DNA from: Cryptomeria japonica
Lineage: Eukaryota; Streptophyta; Pinopsida; Cupressales; Cupressaceae
Assembly (NCBI RefSeq): GCF_030272615.1
Contig: NC_081408.1
Coordinates: forward strand, 405,367,389-405,431,388
DNA: 64,000 bases
Direction of reading: 5' to 3'
In this document: one piece after another, positions 22,591-34,679 of the stretch
Numbering within the stretch: the first letter of the stretch is position 1
Layout: each line of letters starts with the position of its first letter
Program-made: the position numbers and the translations under genes
The notes under the pieces: generated by a model
The model's database searches: none
Told to the model about the DNA's origin: nothing
Seen by the model: only the letters and a program-made list of their open reading frames with translations

Positions 22591-23433
22591 AAGCATCGGT
22601 TGTAGTTTCTTTTGTGCTTAGAATAAGAACACATGTATTTTTTTGGTCTGCTACATTTGTTTCATCTTTTTTAAGCTGATTTTTAGCTTTCTTGTAAGAC
22701 CAACAATTCTTTTTAATGTGGCCTTGCTTGCAACAATACCAACAACTAATATCTCTTCCTCCAGATTTGGATTTTGATGTTTCTTGTGATTTTCCACAAC
22801 CTCTTGGACTCTTCCCTCTTTCTTTTGATCTTTCACTATCTTCTACATTCAAAATATTATCCAATGTTGGAGTTTCATCCGTGCTCTTCTTTCACATTTA
22901 TTTGATTATAATTACACCAACAACATCATTAAATTTCAATGCATATGAACTAGAAACAACTTACTAACTACTATAATCAAGCTATTCCAACTTTCTCACA
23001 AAAAACACAAAATTAAGAGAGCCAAAACCTCTTCATCAAAATTTACTTTTACAAAAGATACTGACTGGTAACAATATTAAATTTATTTAAATGGTTTGCT
23101 ATAGACCCACCTTCAACCATTTTCATATTAAACAATTGCTTCATTAGAAATACCTTATTCGATGTTGAGGGCTTTTCATACAATTTATCCGATATACTTA
23201 TCAAACAAACAGTTGTTACTTTAGATATGTTAAATGCTATAGTTGGAGATAAGCACTGCCAAATGATTCTCAATGCTTTTCTATCCAGAATATCCAAATC
23301 TTCATCTAACATAGCTGTTGGTTTCTTTCTGTCGCCACAAATCTTTCCGATACAAATAATCGTCCATCTACATCTTCCATAATTGATAGTTGTGGCCATT
23401 GAACCTTTTGACCTTTCCTTCTTGAAACGACAT
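22591..23433 (-). pseudogene. copia gag of the gene-capturing element
   Basis: The start ATG is at 23433-23431, giving MSFQEGKVKRFNGHNYQLWK, a standard copia gag beginning. It continues with LDRKALRIIWQCLSPTIAFN, YEKPSTSNKVFLMKQLFNMK and GGSIANHLNKFN, i.e. the UBN2-type gag core. A CCHC knuckle CWYCCKQGHIKKNC sits at about 22702-22743. Stops between about 22870 and 23050 and a frameshift near 23340 break it. The product would have formed particles; retention of gag and protease with loss of pol is expected of an element mobilised in trans. Confidence 0.85.
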
Positions 23434-23482
23434 TGCTCTCACTCAAACTTGAATCTCTCCTGTCAAATGATCGAATACAACT

Positions 23483-23494
23483 GCTATAATACCA
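23483..23494 (-). other. Primer binding site of the gene-capturing element
   Basis: On the minus strand this reads TGGTATTATAGC, two to three bases off the initiator tRNA-Met complement TGGTATCAGAGC. It sits two bases inside the 5' LTR. Confidence 0.75.
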
Positions 23495-23496
23495 AT

Positions 23497-23780
23497 CGTT
23501 AAACAATTAAGAGCAGATAAAATAAATTTGAAACACGATTAAAGAATCAGAAAATTAAACAAGATACATAACACCAGATTTATAATAGTTCACCAATATG
23601 ATTACATCCACTTTCAAGAAGAAAAAACTCCTATTAATATCATGCTACAACAATATATAAATGCATAGTACATTATCTACTTAAATTGAAAAATCTTTCG
23701 AAAATAATAAAAAAGACAATTGAAGAGAGAAAAAACAAAGATACTGGATGGTCCAAAACCATCGGACTTCACAGCCAACA
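23497..23780 (-). repeat. 5' LTR of the gene-capturing copia element
   Basis: 284-bp direct repeat of 20297-20602. The terminal A of the inner CA end has become G. Flanked outside by the TATCT duplication at 23781-23785. Confidence 0.88.
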
Positions 23781-23785
23781 TATCT

Positions 23786-25652
23786 GGGAAAGCTACTAAG
23801 TTGCTTAACTGATCTAATCAAAACTTTAAAAAGAAAATATAATGTAGCAATCGTCACAAAAATGTAGGCCTTCTGTAACCAAATTCTAATTCATCTCTAT
23901 TTGAGGGCAAATCAAAGCTCCTTGAAGTTTCCTCCATGAACGTCGCTGTCCCATCCTTTTCCATAATCTTGATGTTTAAAAAATGTGCCATAGACCAAAG
24001 ACTGTTGCCATGTATATATCCTATCTTCTCGGTTTATCCATAAATGCAATGATCAGAAGCAACTATTTCATTATTGATCTGATTTCTTATCTAAATTAAG
24101 TGAGCTTTGAATTATCGACAAAATCTTGATGCCATTCTTATAAGTAATCTTCTACAAATCATAATAGGAATGAACATTTCCATTTCTTTATAATGTCTCA
24201 ATTTAGGAAACTTAGAAGATTCCAAGCATGCAATACAAACATCTAAAAAGAGAAAATTTGTTTTTGTTTTTATCAGTTTAGGTTAAACGATCGTTCAACA
24301 CTTTTAAATTAGACAAGAGGTTTTATCTGTTATTTATTGAAAACTAATAATTCTAACAATCAGTTAAACATATATTTTGAAATCACAAGTAAAAAAAAAC
24401 CGAATTGAATTATATTAATCTAGAAAACTATGAATCAAGTATGGAGGATCACAAACAAAGCTATACATTTTTTATAATAAAATTGTGTACAAGACTTATA
24501 TTAATTACTAGATTTTATTCAATTCACAAGACAAACTTAGCAATAAGCCAAAGAACAAAAGTTTTAGTAACAAACATGCTTATTATAAAATTAAATGTGA
24601 ATAATATTTATGTATAAGGATTACAATCTATTCTATGAAAACTAAAATAAAAGTTTATTGAAGTTTCTAAGCTAATAATAGTTCTCAAGGATGAGAAAGA
24701 CGAAGTGATGTTTTGGAAATCAGCTAACAAATGTTCTATGTAGATTTTTTGTTTGTGGGGAATTTTAATCTCCATGATCAAATTACCATTTGTGGCTATC
24801 TTCATTCTAGATTCACATTTAGACTTGCTTTCCTTTGAATAATCAATAATGGTGGAAAGAGTAGTAAAAATGATTTGGGAGGAAGACACTATTCTTCCCT
24901 TCCTTTTAACCATTGATTTTACCCAGTTTGAAACACCTTTCTCCTATTCTTACATAATTTGGGGCTTTAATAAGGAAAAAATATCATTGACAGGGGGAGA
25001 AGGAACATGATGTATGGTATGGTGGAACTTGCAAATGAGGTGGAGACAAAACAAGAGAAAAAATGTGGGATTCTTGTTGAATGGATGTCAAAGCAACACT
25101 CATAGTAATAGTAGAACACGACCTAATGAGTGATGGAGAATGATATCTAGAAGTATGAGAAGTAGGGAGAAATAAAGGATAAGTTACAATCAAGTATCCA
25201 TGCCTTGATTGAATCATGGGAAAAGTTCCTACACTCTTCTTTAGCAAATAACCTTAAGTTGCCAATATTTAGGTTTGGTTTAGGGTTATATGTCATCAAC
25301 TATCTTATATTTTCCTTTTTCTTTAATGCCTTAATATCTTTTTCCTTTTGCAACAATGGTATATATCACTATTCCTGAGGAAGATAAATGATACATGTCC
25401 ACTAGTTGCAACTCTAAAATAAAACTTTATCGTCCACTACTCGTAAAATGTCTTCTTGCTATTTTTGATTTCATAAGAAGAGTCTACTTCAACTCAAAAT
25501 GACCTTTGCTCTTACCTAATTCGAAGGAGTATCATTTTTCCTAATTTATAGAAAAAGTCGTTGATCAATGCCATTATCCACAAACTAAGGAGAAATAATT
25601 TCAGATTCATGTTTGAAATACTATCTACAACCTCTAGAGGTATATTGGGAAA
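23786..25652. other. Spacer without recognisable genes
   Basis: AT-rich, many short frames on both strands, none with a motif I recognise. The longest (101 codons, minus, 24608-24913) shows no family features. Confidence 0.5.
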
Positions 25653-25657
25653 ACATT

Positions 25658-26124
25658 TGTGAGAATTTGCCAAGATCAAGAGGCAATGGAAAGCACAAAT
25701 AAGAGAGAACAAAATAGATGATAGGAATAAACTGTATTCTATCAAGATGAAAATATTGATCAACTGGATCATCAATCGTTACATACAATGAATATGAGCC
25801 TGCTTATATAAGCAAGGCTATATGGATATGTGAGCGAGCACACAAACATGACATGTGGCTCAATAAAAAACAAGGGTAGGTAGGAAATAGGTGTGGTAGG
25901 TAGCAGAAACAATATAATATTCCACATGAGGTGGATCACCCACTGAATGTGGAATGAAACAACAAGATAAGACCACAAAAGGTGGAAATTCTCCTACACA
26001 CACTATCTCAATGTGGCACAAACACCCAAGTGTCTCATACCCAAACTACTATGATATGCATGTACCTAAGTAAACTTAAGTAAGGCGTAATATTATCCAA
26101 CATGAATAATTAATTATACCAACA
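25658..26124 (-). repeat. 3' LTR of the gag-protease copia element
   Basis: 467 bp, direct repeat of 29353-29815. Contains the shared blocks AATATGAGCCTGCTTATATA (a TATA-like core on the plus strand) and CACCCACTGAA. Ends TG/CA on the minus strand. Confidence 0.95.
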
Positions 26125-26133
26125 CCCCCCCTT
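26125..26133 (-). other. Polypurine tract
   Basis: The minus strand reads AAGGGGGGG directly before TGTTGG of the 3' LTR. Confidence 0.9.
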
Positions 26134-27150
26134 AAGTGCAACTTAGGGGAATGCACTTAAGTCTACAATGCAACTAAGCAATGCAAGATGGTTCCTGACT
26201 ACTAGGCCATGTTAGGTACCCATGTACAAATGCAAATGCATGCACATCAATGCAATGAAATCTCTCAAAAAGCAGGGAAAGAGAGAAAAACCCTCCCCCA
26301 AAAGAGAGAGAACTCTCAAAGAAGTATGTGAGGAACAAAACCCCATGTGAGGAAAAAGTCCCCCCATATGAGAGAAGAAAAAGAGAGACTAGATAGCCCC
26401 CCCTCAATGTAGAATTTGCACCAATGATAGAAGCTCGATGATGTATGAACAAATTGCTCCACGAACGTCGAACAACATTCCTCCCCATAAGAAGAAACAA
26501 AATCAAAGGTGTATCCATGAAGTCTCCCCAATCATGAAGGGAAGAGGTAGGAAAAAAACTCATGATGAATGGAATCTCTAAAAACTGCTCAAGTGTCCCC
26601 ATGTCGATGCTGAAAGATACCCCCTCCAAAGGTGGTCAACTACTCCACACTGCTGAAAAAGGCACTCCAAGATCTAGTGGAGAAGAATGTAGAACAATAT
26701 CCAAAGACTCACATGTCTCCTCACAACATAAATAGACCTCCTCCAATTGCTGTACAAAAGTATCCACAATCATGTCAACCTCAAAAGAATGATCATGTAG
26801 AGAATGCACAAGAGGGTCAGAGTGTTCCCTCGCAACAATCGAAGAAGGATCATCTTCATCAAAGAGAAGATGAATGCCATCAATGATGTCTCCCAAATCT
26901 GCAATGTAGGACTCCACAAACAAACCTGCAACATCTGTCAAGTAGTCATCCCAATCATCTGAAGCTGGAAGACATGAAATATCCTGCTGCACTGAATCAC
27001 AAGAAGGCAAAACCGTCGCACTAGTTGCATCATTAGGTGCAATAGGTGATGTGATATCAATAGGAGGAGATGAAATGCAAGGCTCAAGAATGGGTCACAT
27101 GTGAGAATCCCCAAGTTCAAGTACCCAAAGTTCTCCTCAAAATATGGATC
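26134..27150 (-). other. Pol-less 3' part of the gag-protease copia element
   Basis: About 1 kb between the protease region and the 3' LTR. Two open frames on the minus strand are long (124 codons at 26636-27010, acidic with DDWDDYLTDV; 151 codons at 26174-26629, hydrophobic and Ser-rich). Neither shows RT, RNase H or integrase motifs. The 124-codon frame is strongly acidic with spaced Asp and may be a remnant of a captured or element-specific protein. I do not recognise it. Confidence 0.5.
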
Positions 27151-27156
27151 ATCAAC

Positions 27157-27668
27157 TTAGGAAGATTCAACCTCATCAATAGGACCAAAATGTGAAAAAG
27201 AGTACAACCGAGATGCATTATCAACCACCCCAGTCACAATGATAGCTCTAGTCTCCAAGTCTCTAATGATAATTGAATCAGGTGTGAACTCCACAGTTTT
27301 TCTAGTTGCCCCATGTGTGATTTGATAGATGGAAAGAAGATTGTTTGTCAAGTGGGGTACACACAACACATCATTGAAGGAGTTATCCCCAATGGCAATA
27401 GATCCTTTCCCAATCACATCCATGTATGTACGATTGCCCATCAAAATCTGCGGCATGTGACAAGACTCAAATGAAGAGAACATAGACTGCAAAGATGCCA
27501 TATGATGAGAAGCCCCTGAATCTAGAAGTCATTTCCCTGAATCATGACTTGTAGTAGCACAAAGAGCTTGTCCCTTTCCTTTATCCGTCCCAAAAGAGTG
27601 ATCCTTTCCTTTATCCTTGGAAGAAGAAGCCGATGTAGACATTCTATAAGGTAGGTTGATTTTGTTCT
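27157..27668 (-). pseudogene. copia protease and pre-integrase start
   Basis: The minus strand shows LLDSGASHHM at about 27505-27530 (retropepsin active site). It continues with MGNRTYMDVIGKGSIAI, VLCVPHLTNNLLSIYQI and a tail reaching about 27157. The piece between the knuckle and the active site (about 27540-27670) contains Lys-rich sequence and a stop. The integrase zinc finger that should follow is missing. Confidence 0.85.
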
Positions 27669-28521
27669 TCTCAAGAAGAGTCTTCAACTCATCAATATCC
27701 TTCTTGTGACAATAATGTTCATCATGTCCTCACTTCTTGCAATATGCACAAAAAAGATTGTCCTTATAGGATTTCCTCTTAGGTGAGAATGTAGAATCAC
27801 CTTGTTGTGGAGAGGATGATCGTGCTCCATCTTGTTGGGGTTTTGACTTAGGTTGCTTTTGATTCTTGCCTTTCCCTTGATTGCTTTGATTCCCTTTGTT
27901 AGCCACCAAAGCTTGTGACTTTGAAGATTTGAGAATCCCCATCTTGGTCAACCTAGATTGCTCAAGAATCAACATCTCTGTGAATGAATCAAATGAGGGA
28001 GAAGTATATGAGGAACCTTGAGCTAACCTATGGGTGTGAAAGCTAGATACAAAGGCTACATACTTTGAAGGAAGCTTTACCAACAAGTTATAAACCATTT
28101 GAGCATCCTTTTTGTCAATTCCACAATCCTTTAGCTTTGCTCTTAGCTCAATTGCTTTTGTGACATAATCTTGGATTGTATCAAAATCCTTGGAATCTAA
28201 AGTTATGACTTCACTATCAAGCTTGTAGCCCTTAATTTCATCAACTCGACCATACAATTTCTCATAGATATCCCAAGCCTCTTTAATTGTAGTACACTTA
28301 TCAATGTGAAAAATTAGGTCATCTAATACATACTTTCTAAGAGTTCCAAGTGCCATAACATTCTTAGTGAGCCATTCAATTTGAGCATTAGGATCAGGTG
28401 GTGCTGTAATAGTTTCATTTACATAATGAATGAGTCCTTTTTCCATTAGTTTACTCCATGCCTTAATCTTCCATGATGCATAATTATGAGGAGTTAAAAG
28501 TGGAAATTTAGGAGAACCCAT
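27669..28521 (-). pseudogene. copia gag with CCHC knuckle
   Basis: Starts with ATG at 28521, reading MGSPKFPLLTPHNYASWKIK. It stays open for 263 codons to a TGA at 27730. The gag core includes AWDIYEKLYG and LVKLPSKYVAFVSSF. A Lys/Gln-rich basic linker precedes the knuckle CAYCKK-stop-GHDEHYC; the stop fits a TGG-to-TGA change and lies inside the knuckle. It is the best preserved reading frame in this element. It would have built the particle and bound RNA. Confidence 0.88.
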
Positions 28522-29340
28522 AGCACCAAAATGAAAAAACACAACATAGAGAGAGTCACAATCACACAAGACACCCCCCCGCAAAAAAATAAAAAATAAA
28601 AAAAAATGATGATTTGACACTTTATACTTAGTGCGTATATAATGGGCCACTTGCAAAACAAAGCAAGGTGGACTTTTGATTTCAATTTTACAACTGCCTC
28701 AAATAGGCTATAAGAGACTCCATCAAATACTTACAAGTGATCTAAACTGAGATCCAAGCAAAATACAAGTACCAAATAGGCCAAAAATGACCAAATACTA
28801 AAAGTACAATTTCTACTCAAAATCATTGCAAACTAATGGTAGATTATAAAAGCAAATGAAAAAATTATGCACTTTCGAAAAAATGACACCTGAAAAGGAG
28901 TCCATATGAGTTCGAACGAAGCCTCCAAAGTTGTAAAAATTGGGATTTCACGATTTCAAAACCAACCTGTATCCAAAAATTAGAAAAATCCTACACCACT
29001 GTACAGATCACAAAATTCTACCCCAAAACAAAAAAAATTTCTCAAAAAAAGGAGTCCGGATGAGTGAGATATCACTATTTGAAAATTGCCTGCAAAATTA
29101 TAATTTCTGGAAAATTTCCGCCGCAGCTTCAAACTTCAAATGCCTCTAGATTTGGCCTCTGAAGTCCGATTTGGATGAAACAAAAGACAAAACTAACTTC
29201 CTTGGACCTCCTCAATCCAATGGTGACCTCACATTTGACCCATCAAGCTTCAATAATAACCTACAATAGAAAGCTCCAAAATACACAACCCCAAATAGCA
29301 TCAAATTTCTCTCAATTGGCAAACCAATGGCACTCTAATG

Positions 29341-29352
29341 GCTCTGATACCA
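29341..29352 (-). other. Primer binding site, tRNA-Met, perfect
   Basis: The minus strand reads TGGTATCAGAGC directly inside the 5' LTR end, an exact match to the initiator tRNA-Met complement. Confidence 0.95.
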
Positions 29353-29815
29353 TGTGAGAATTTTTCAAGATCAAGAGGCAATGGAAAACACAAATCAGAG
29401 AGAACAAAATAGATGATATGGATAAACTGTATTCTATCAAGATGAAAATACTGATCAACTGGATCATCAATCTTTACATACAATGAATATGAGCCTGCTT
29501 ATATAGGCAAGACTATATGGATATGTGAGCACACAAACATGACATGTGGCTCAATAATAAACAAGGGTAGGTAGGAAATAGGTGTGGTAGGTAGGAGAAA
29601 CAATATAATATTCCACATGAGGTGGATCACCCACTGAACGTGGAATGTAACAACAAGATAAAACCACAAAAGGTGGAAATTCTCCTACACACACTATCCC
29701 AATGTGGCACAAACACCCAAGTGTCTCATACCCAAACTACTATGATATGCATGTACCTAAGTAAACTTAAGTAAGGTGTAATAATATCCAACGTGAATAA
29801 TTAATTACACCAACA
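29353..29815 (-). repeat. 5' LTR of the gag-protease copia element
   Basis: 463-bp direct repeat of 25658-26124, lacking four bases of the other copy near the GTGAGCGAGCAC word. Confidence 0.95.
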
Positions 29816-29820
29816 AAATT

Positions 29821-32800
29821 TGATAGTTAGATGACTAAAATTCCTTCATTAAACATTAAACTCATCTATATAGTTGGCCCAATAATCATCAATTTTTTGG
29901 AAGATGCCTATATTTGCATCCTTGTCTATTATCCTTATTACTATTTGTATCATATGTATGTTACTCCTAGAAAAGTATAAAATTGAATTTGGTAATTTTC
30001 ACTATCGAGGATTTTGGATTCCATAACTCTTGCATTTGTGGAAAGAAAGTTGGATTGGAAACCAAAGATCAAATTTTGTCACTCTTTGAATATAAAATGC
30101 ACCTCTAAAACTTATTCCAAGTAGTCCATGAAGAAACTGTCACTTGGTTATTTTCTAAATGCTCTAATGTATGGGAATTGAAAATGTACTAATTTACCTA
30201 AAATGGAAATTTATCACCTTAGTGTCCTCTAAAATTCATACACACATTTGATCATCCATTTTCCATGTTAAATGAATAAGGAAAGCACTGTTCAACGTAT
30301 TGTAATGTTTGAGAGATTCCACCTATGTCAATTATGAAAAATATCTTAAGATATGTTTGCTGGCAAGATCCAATTATGCTCAACATTGTAATGCCCCTCT
30401 TTGTGCCATGAGGTAGATAATATATGAAGTTAGTTGGAATTTGTGAGTTTGCTTAAATTTTGTCTATTGTTTATCCAAACTCACACTAATCATATAATCT
30501 AGTCAAAATACGCCTCTCCTTCACATATATGAGGACGAACATTCATGATCTGAAAATGTTTACTTCCTCCTTCTTTGTGACATGGTTTGACAAAGTGACC
30601 ATAATGGAGAATCCATCTTCAAACCTGTATCTTTTCAAAAAATTTGACATGCAGGATTTCTTTGCCAATAGGTTTTGGCCACTCTAACATGCTACTTTCC
30701 CATTCTTTTGTACCCCTCATGATCAACATTCCATGTTTCCTCCTAGTTTAGCAAGGTGAATGTGATTTGTATTTCCTTAAGATCAAGCTTGCAAAGGACT
30801 TGACCATTCATTGAACTTATTTGTTGCTTTTTCATGATCATAATGGTTTACACACAAGGTAATGCATTCATAAGTTTCATCATATGGGAAAGGAACTTGC
30901 TTGAACAAGATCATTTATCATAAGATTTTGCACCACCTTATTTCTTTTTTTTGTTCATCAAGTTCAACTTATCCATGCTGAAATGACATAATTTTCATGG
31001 ATCTTTGAGAATTCATCAACCAAAATAGATACCATCTTGACATATTGAGAAGAATACCACATCTTAGAAAACTAGTGCTTGTTGATTTTGTTTGCTTCAA
31101 TTTAAAAACAAAACAACTTTTCATTACTCTTCAAACATGTTGAAAATATAACAAAGTTTAGGCACTTTGATGTAGTGGATCAACCAAGACTTGAGGATAA
31201 TGAGATATGAGAATTTAGACAATGTCTTCATTACTACTTTAATGAATTATTTATTTTTGGTATTAATTCCTCTTGTATTGACTCATCTTCTTGAACAACC
31301 TAGCAATCAATGTACACCCTACTTCCTTTAACTTTAGACAATCGATGAACTTGTTTCTTGAGATTGGCATGGCTCTAGTCTACTCTTTGTAATCTCCCTT
31401 TCATAGAAATGAGGTTGTTGGTGTTTCAATTATCAATGATCTCCTTGAAACATCTCTCCTTTGACTTACACATCATGCATAACATAGTTTTGTATTATAT
31501 TGATTTATTGGTATCATGAGATGACTTCAACACCACTCTCCTCATCATGAGATTTAGGAACATCTAGGTCAAAAGATGGGTGACCCTTCATTGCCCAAAA
31601 ATAGTCACAATTCAATTTTTATTTTCTCATATTTTGATGTTTGATTTGCATGTTTTTCATTGATGTGCCTTTTCAAGGTTATGGATTAAAGACATGTCTT
31701 AGTTTTCGTAGTCTAAAAAATAAAATCATTGTCATTGTTTATGCAATTTAATTAATTATTTTTGGTTTGGTAACATGCCTTCCTTTTGTGGACCCTTCTT
31801 TGTTGTTTCTCCTATTCTCTCCAACCTTTGGTGGCTGACGTATCGCTTGGTCAACATTTTGATCCTTCTATTGAAAGTCTCACCAAGGTGATTTCCCCTC
31901 TTGATCCCGCTTGTGATGGTGTTCCAAGTGATAGTGTTGCTTGTACTGTTTTTAGTCGATGGAGGAGAGATTGTTCTCCTCCTCTCAAACTCTTCCCTGA
32001 GTTGTGGGTGAATTTTCTCGACACCCTTGATGTGGTTTACTACCTATCCTACTAGAGTGCCGAAAGTGGACTATTTGGGCTTTTGCTGTCAATGATCTGC
32101 TCTTGATCAATCATAAGTGCCCTGTTTGGTTTGTCTTTGTATAAAGTCAACACCCTTATTTTCTCTTTTTTTAATAAAAAACGTGCCTTCTTTGTTTGAT
32201 CTCGAATTTTCTAATTGGGGCTACATGACCTTTCTTTGTTGAGATATTATTATTTATGGTATTATTTGTTCTTACCACAGGCACAAATACTTATATATTT
32301 ACTGGGTTTTATAGTCGGTAACAAATGAACAAATGAGATGGTAGAATCAATCTAGTTTTATTAGATTTTATAATGCACATTTTTCTCAAATCTCTTATAA
32401 AATATTAAAATTAAATTATCTACCATATTACTAGATTAAGGTTGTGAATTGTGTGATGTAAGCTATGTAATCTTTTAACTTTTTGTTTTTACCAAATAAT
32501 AGTACAAACTTATTTCCATGCCACTTTTTATTGTCTTATTTGATAAATGACATTATTTTTATTCAAAAGTTTGTGGATCAATGAATACAATTTATTTATT
32601 TAACCCTAGTTGAGTCAATTTTAAATGCTTGAAAAAGTAAAAATAGAGAAATATGAGAAAATGTGATTAAAATAATTAACAATCAAATAATTAACAATTG
32701 ACTTCTATTAGTTTAAGACATTTTTAAAATTAACAACAATAAAAATAATATTTAGTAAAGGTTAATGAATAATTATATGCTTTAATCTATGTTATGTCTA

Positions 32801-34217
32801 TTTTGCATATAGAATCTATAGTCTACATTTAATTTTTTATTTTAATAATTATAAAAATATTATTTATCTTTCCTTTTAATGATTCATGTTTATAATAATA
32901 ACTGTTATTTATAATATTTTTTAATAAAATACACATCTAATCCAATAAATTTTATTTATTAAATCAAATTTCAACTCTTATTAATTCTAATGTATTAACA
33001 CTATTATATACATAATACAAATTCAAAATAAATTATATGAAAACAAAATTTTACTATAAAAAAATTAAATTTTAATTAATTTTATTTCCTCAAATAATAT
33101 TCTTAATATCTATTTATCAAACACAATAAAATTCATTCCACTACAACATTAACAATACTAGTCTTATTCCTGTAATTTGCATTGTCTGTGTGGTAGGTGT
33201 TATGCCCATGCGTATAATTGTTTTGTCTGGATTCATTTCCTTTCTTTTCTTGCTTCGTCACTTTCCTTCTATTCTTGGTTAGTCACGAGATAGAGAAACT
33301 TATATTCCTTTTGACTCACCATATTTCATTGTCCACGTTCCTCTTTGTTGGGCATCATCACTCACTTTCTAACAAATATTAGGTATTCCTCCATGTTGGG
33401 TACGTCGACTTCTCTTTTATTGGGTCATGCCTTGAATTGTGCTGACTTAAGCCTCCCATGTTTGCTCATGTTTTGTGAGGACTTATCCATTCAAGTGTAT
33501 GACGGTCATGGCAATGGGGGAGTGTACTAAACAAATCATCTTACTCTCCAACTCAGAATGGAGAAACGAAGAGAAGGTTAAGTAGAGAGATAAAAGGGGT
33601 GTCTTTGTAGGAGGGCTAGTGTAAGGGCCTATTATATGTGTGCAAGAGTGTGAGGTGTGAGATTGTGATGATTATAATTTATGATTTTATTGAAGATTCG
33701 AAGAAAATTGTAAGTCTTTGTTGTTAGATCATATATTTGTAAGATAAGTACATGATCTAAATTTTGATTATTATTGTATCTATAATGTATATTTGGATTA
33801 AGTATAAGTTGTCGTCATGTCTTAACTTAATTGATTAGTGTATGTAAGTGATAGGGTGTGTGGCTTCTAAGATTAGCTTCCCTTTGTTGAGTTCTTAATC
33901 CTAGACTACATAATTCTATTGTTGATCATATTGATTCCTTATCAACTTCTATGATACGGTTGTGTTATCAATGTGTGATTTTCAATCTAAATTAGTATTC
34001 TCATCATTAATTTTTACTTAGTCTTAAGGACCATAAAAGATATATATGATTTGGTCAGGTCCCTTAAAGCCCCATATCATCATGTTGTTTCATCTCAATA
34101 TGCTTGAAAGTTGTCACGTGCTATCATGTTAAGTCCTCTTTTATGCTTACTCTTAGTTATTTTGCATTGACCTACTTTGGTTTCTATTAAAAGTTCCTTT
34201 ATTACTTGTATCATGTG
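29821..34217. other. AT-rich spacer
   Basis: No gene I can support. 32300-33130 is extremely A+T rich. Short frames at 31786-32055 (89 codons) and 33345-33530 (61 codons) have no recognisable domain. Some stretches (30400-31500) read like decayed transposon sequence, but I could not assign a family. Confidence 0.5.
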
Positions 34218-34679
34218 TACATACTTGGTAAAGGTTGTGAAAGCTAGTCTTCCATGTCCAACGCATTTAGGCTAGTCAAATAATATGAGTGAATGTGATG
34301 CAGAGCCAGACAACAAACTAGGTGATAACCTTCTCTCACCCACAACTACTATGTCCAAATCAAGTTGTTTTGTTTGTTCAAGGTGTCAAACAACACACCT
34401 ACCAAGTTCTCAACTCACACAACAATTTGTGTCACTGGATCCATAAAGTACATACTTGGTAAAGGTTGTGAAAGCTAGTCTTCCATGTCCAACGCATTTA
34501 GGCTAGTCAAATAATATGAGTGAATGTGATGCAGAGCCAGACAACAAACTAGGTGATAACCTTCTCTCACCCACAACTACTATGTCCAAATCAAGTTGTT
34601 TTGTTTGTTCAAGGTGTCAAACAACACAACTACCAAGTTCTCAACTCACACAACAATTTGTGTCACTGGATCCATAAAG
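34218..34679. repeat. 231-bp tandem duplication
   Basis: 34218-34448 and 34449-34679 are adjacent copies with an offset of 231 bp. I see one difference (ACACACCTACC versus ACACAACTACC). The unit starts TACATACTTGG and ends GGATCCATAAAG. Downstream, the word TACCGGTGGGATG is also present twice (34696, 34750). Confidence 0.93.

Larger units (their letters stand above)
20297..23780 (-). mobile_element. Complete non-autonomous copia-derived element carrying host gene fragments
   Basis: 3484 bp on the minus strand. LTR-like direct repeats lie at 20297-20602 and 23497-23780 (TGTTGG...TTAACA/G). A perfect target duplication TATCT is at 20292-20296 and 23781-23785. A tRNA-Met-like primer site and a copia-type purine tract lie at the inner edges. 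Element order 5' to 3': LTR, gag with CCHC knuckle, protease, start of the pre-integrase region, then probable eIF4B, probable APC8/CDC23, NADH-glutamate synthase and ribosomal protein S4 fragments, an unassigned piece, and LTR. No integrase, RT or RNase H is left. All fragments lie in the same orientation. Maize Bs1 is the known precedent of an LTR element with several captured cellular gene pieces. The LTRs are clearly diverged, so this is an old insertion. Confidence 0.9.
25658..29815 (-). mobile_element. Non-autonomous copia element with gag and protease only
   Basis: 4158 bp on the minus strand. LTRs lie at 25658-26124 and 29353-29815 (TGTTGG...TCACA), with a perfect tRNA-Met primer site and a G7 purine tract. 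The flanks ACATT (25653-25657) and AAATT (29816-29820) form a target duplication with one mismatch. By eye the LTRs differ at about 20 positions plus one 4-bp gap, about 4.3 percent. The inside has gag, a CCHC knuckle, a protease and the pre-integrase start, then about 1 kb with no integrase, RT or RNase H motifs. It must have relied on enzymes from another element. Confidence 0.92.

Noticed and set aside
20297-23780. Helitron or Pack-MULE as the carrier of the gene fragments
   Set aside because: Ends are LTRs with TG/CA, a 5-bp target duplication, a primer site and a purine tract; no long inverted ends and no TC...CTRR ends.
24608-24913. 101-codon minus-strand frame
   Set aside because: No recognisable feature; chance frames of this length are common here.
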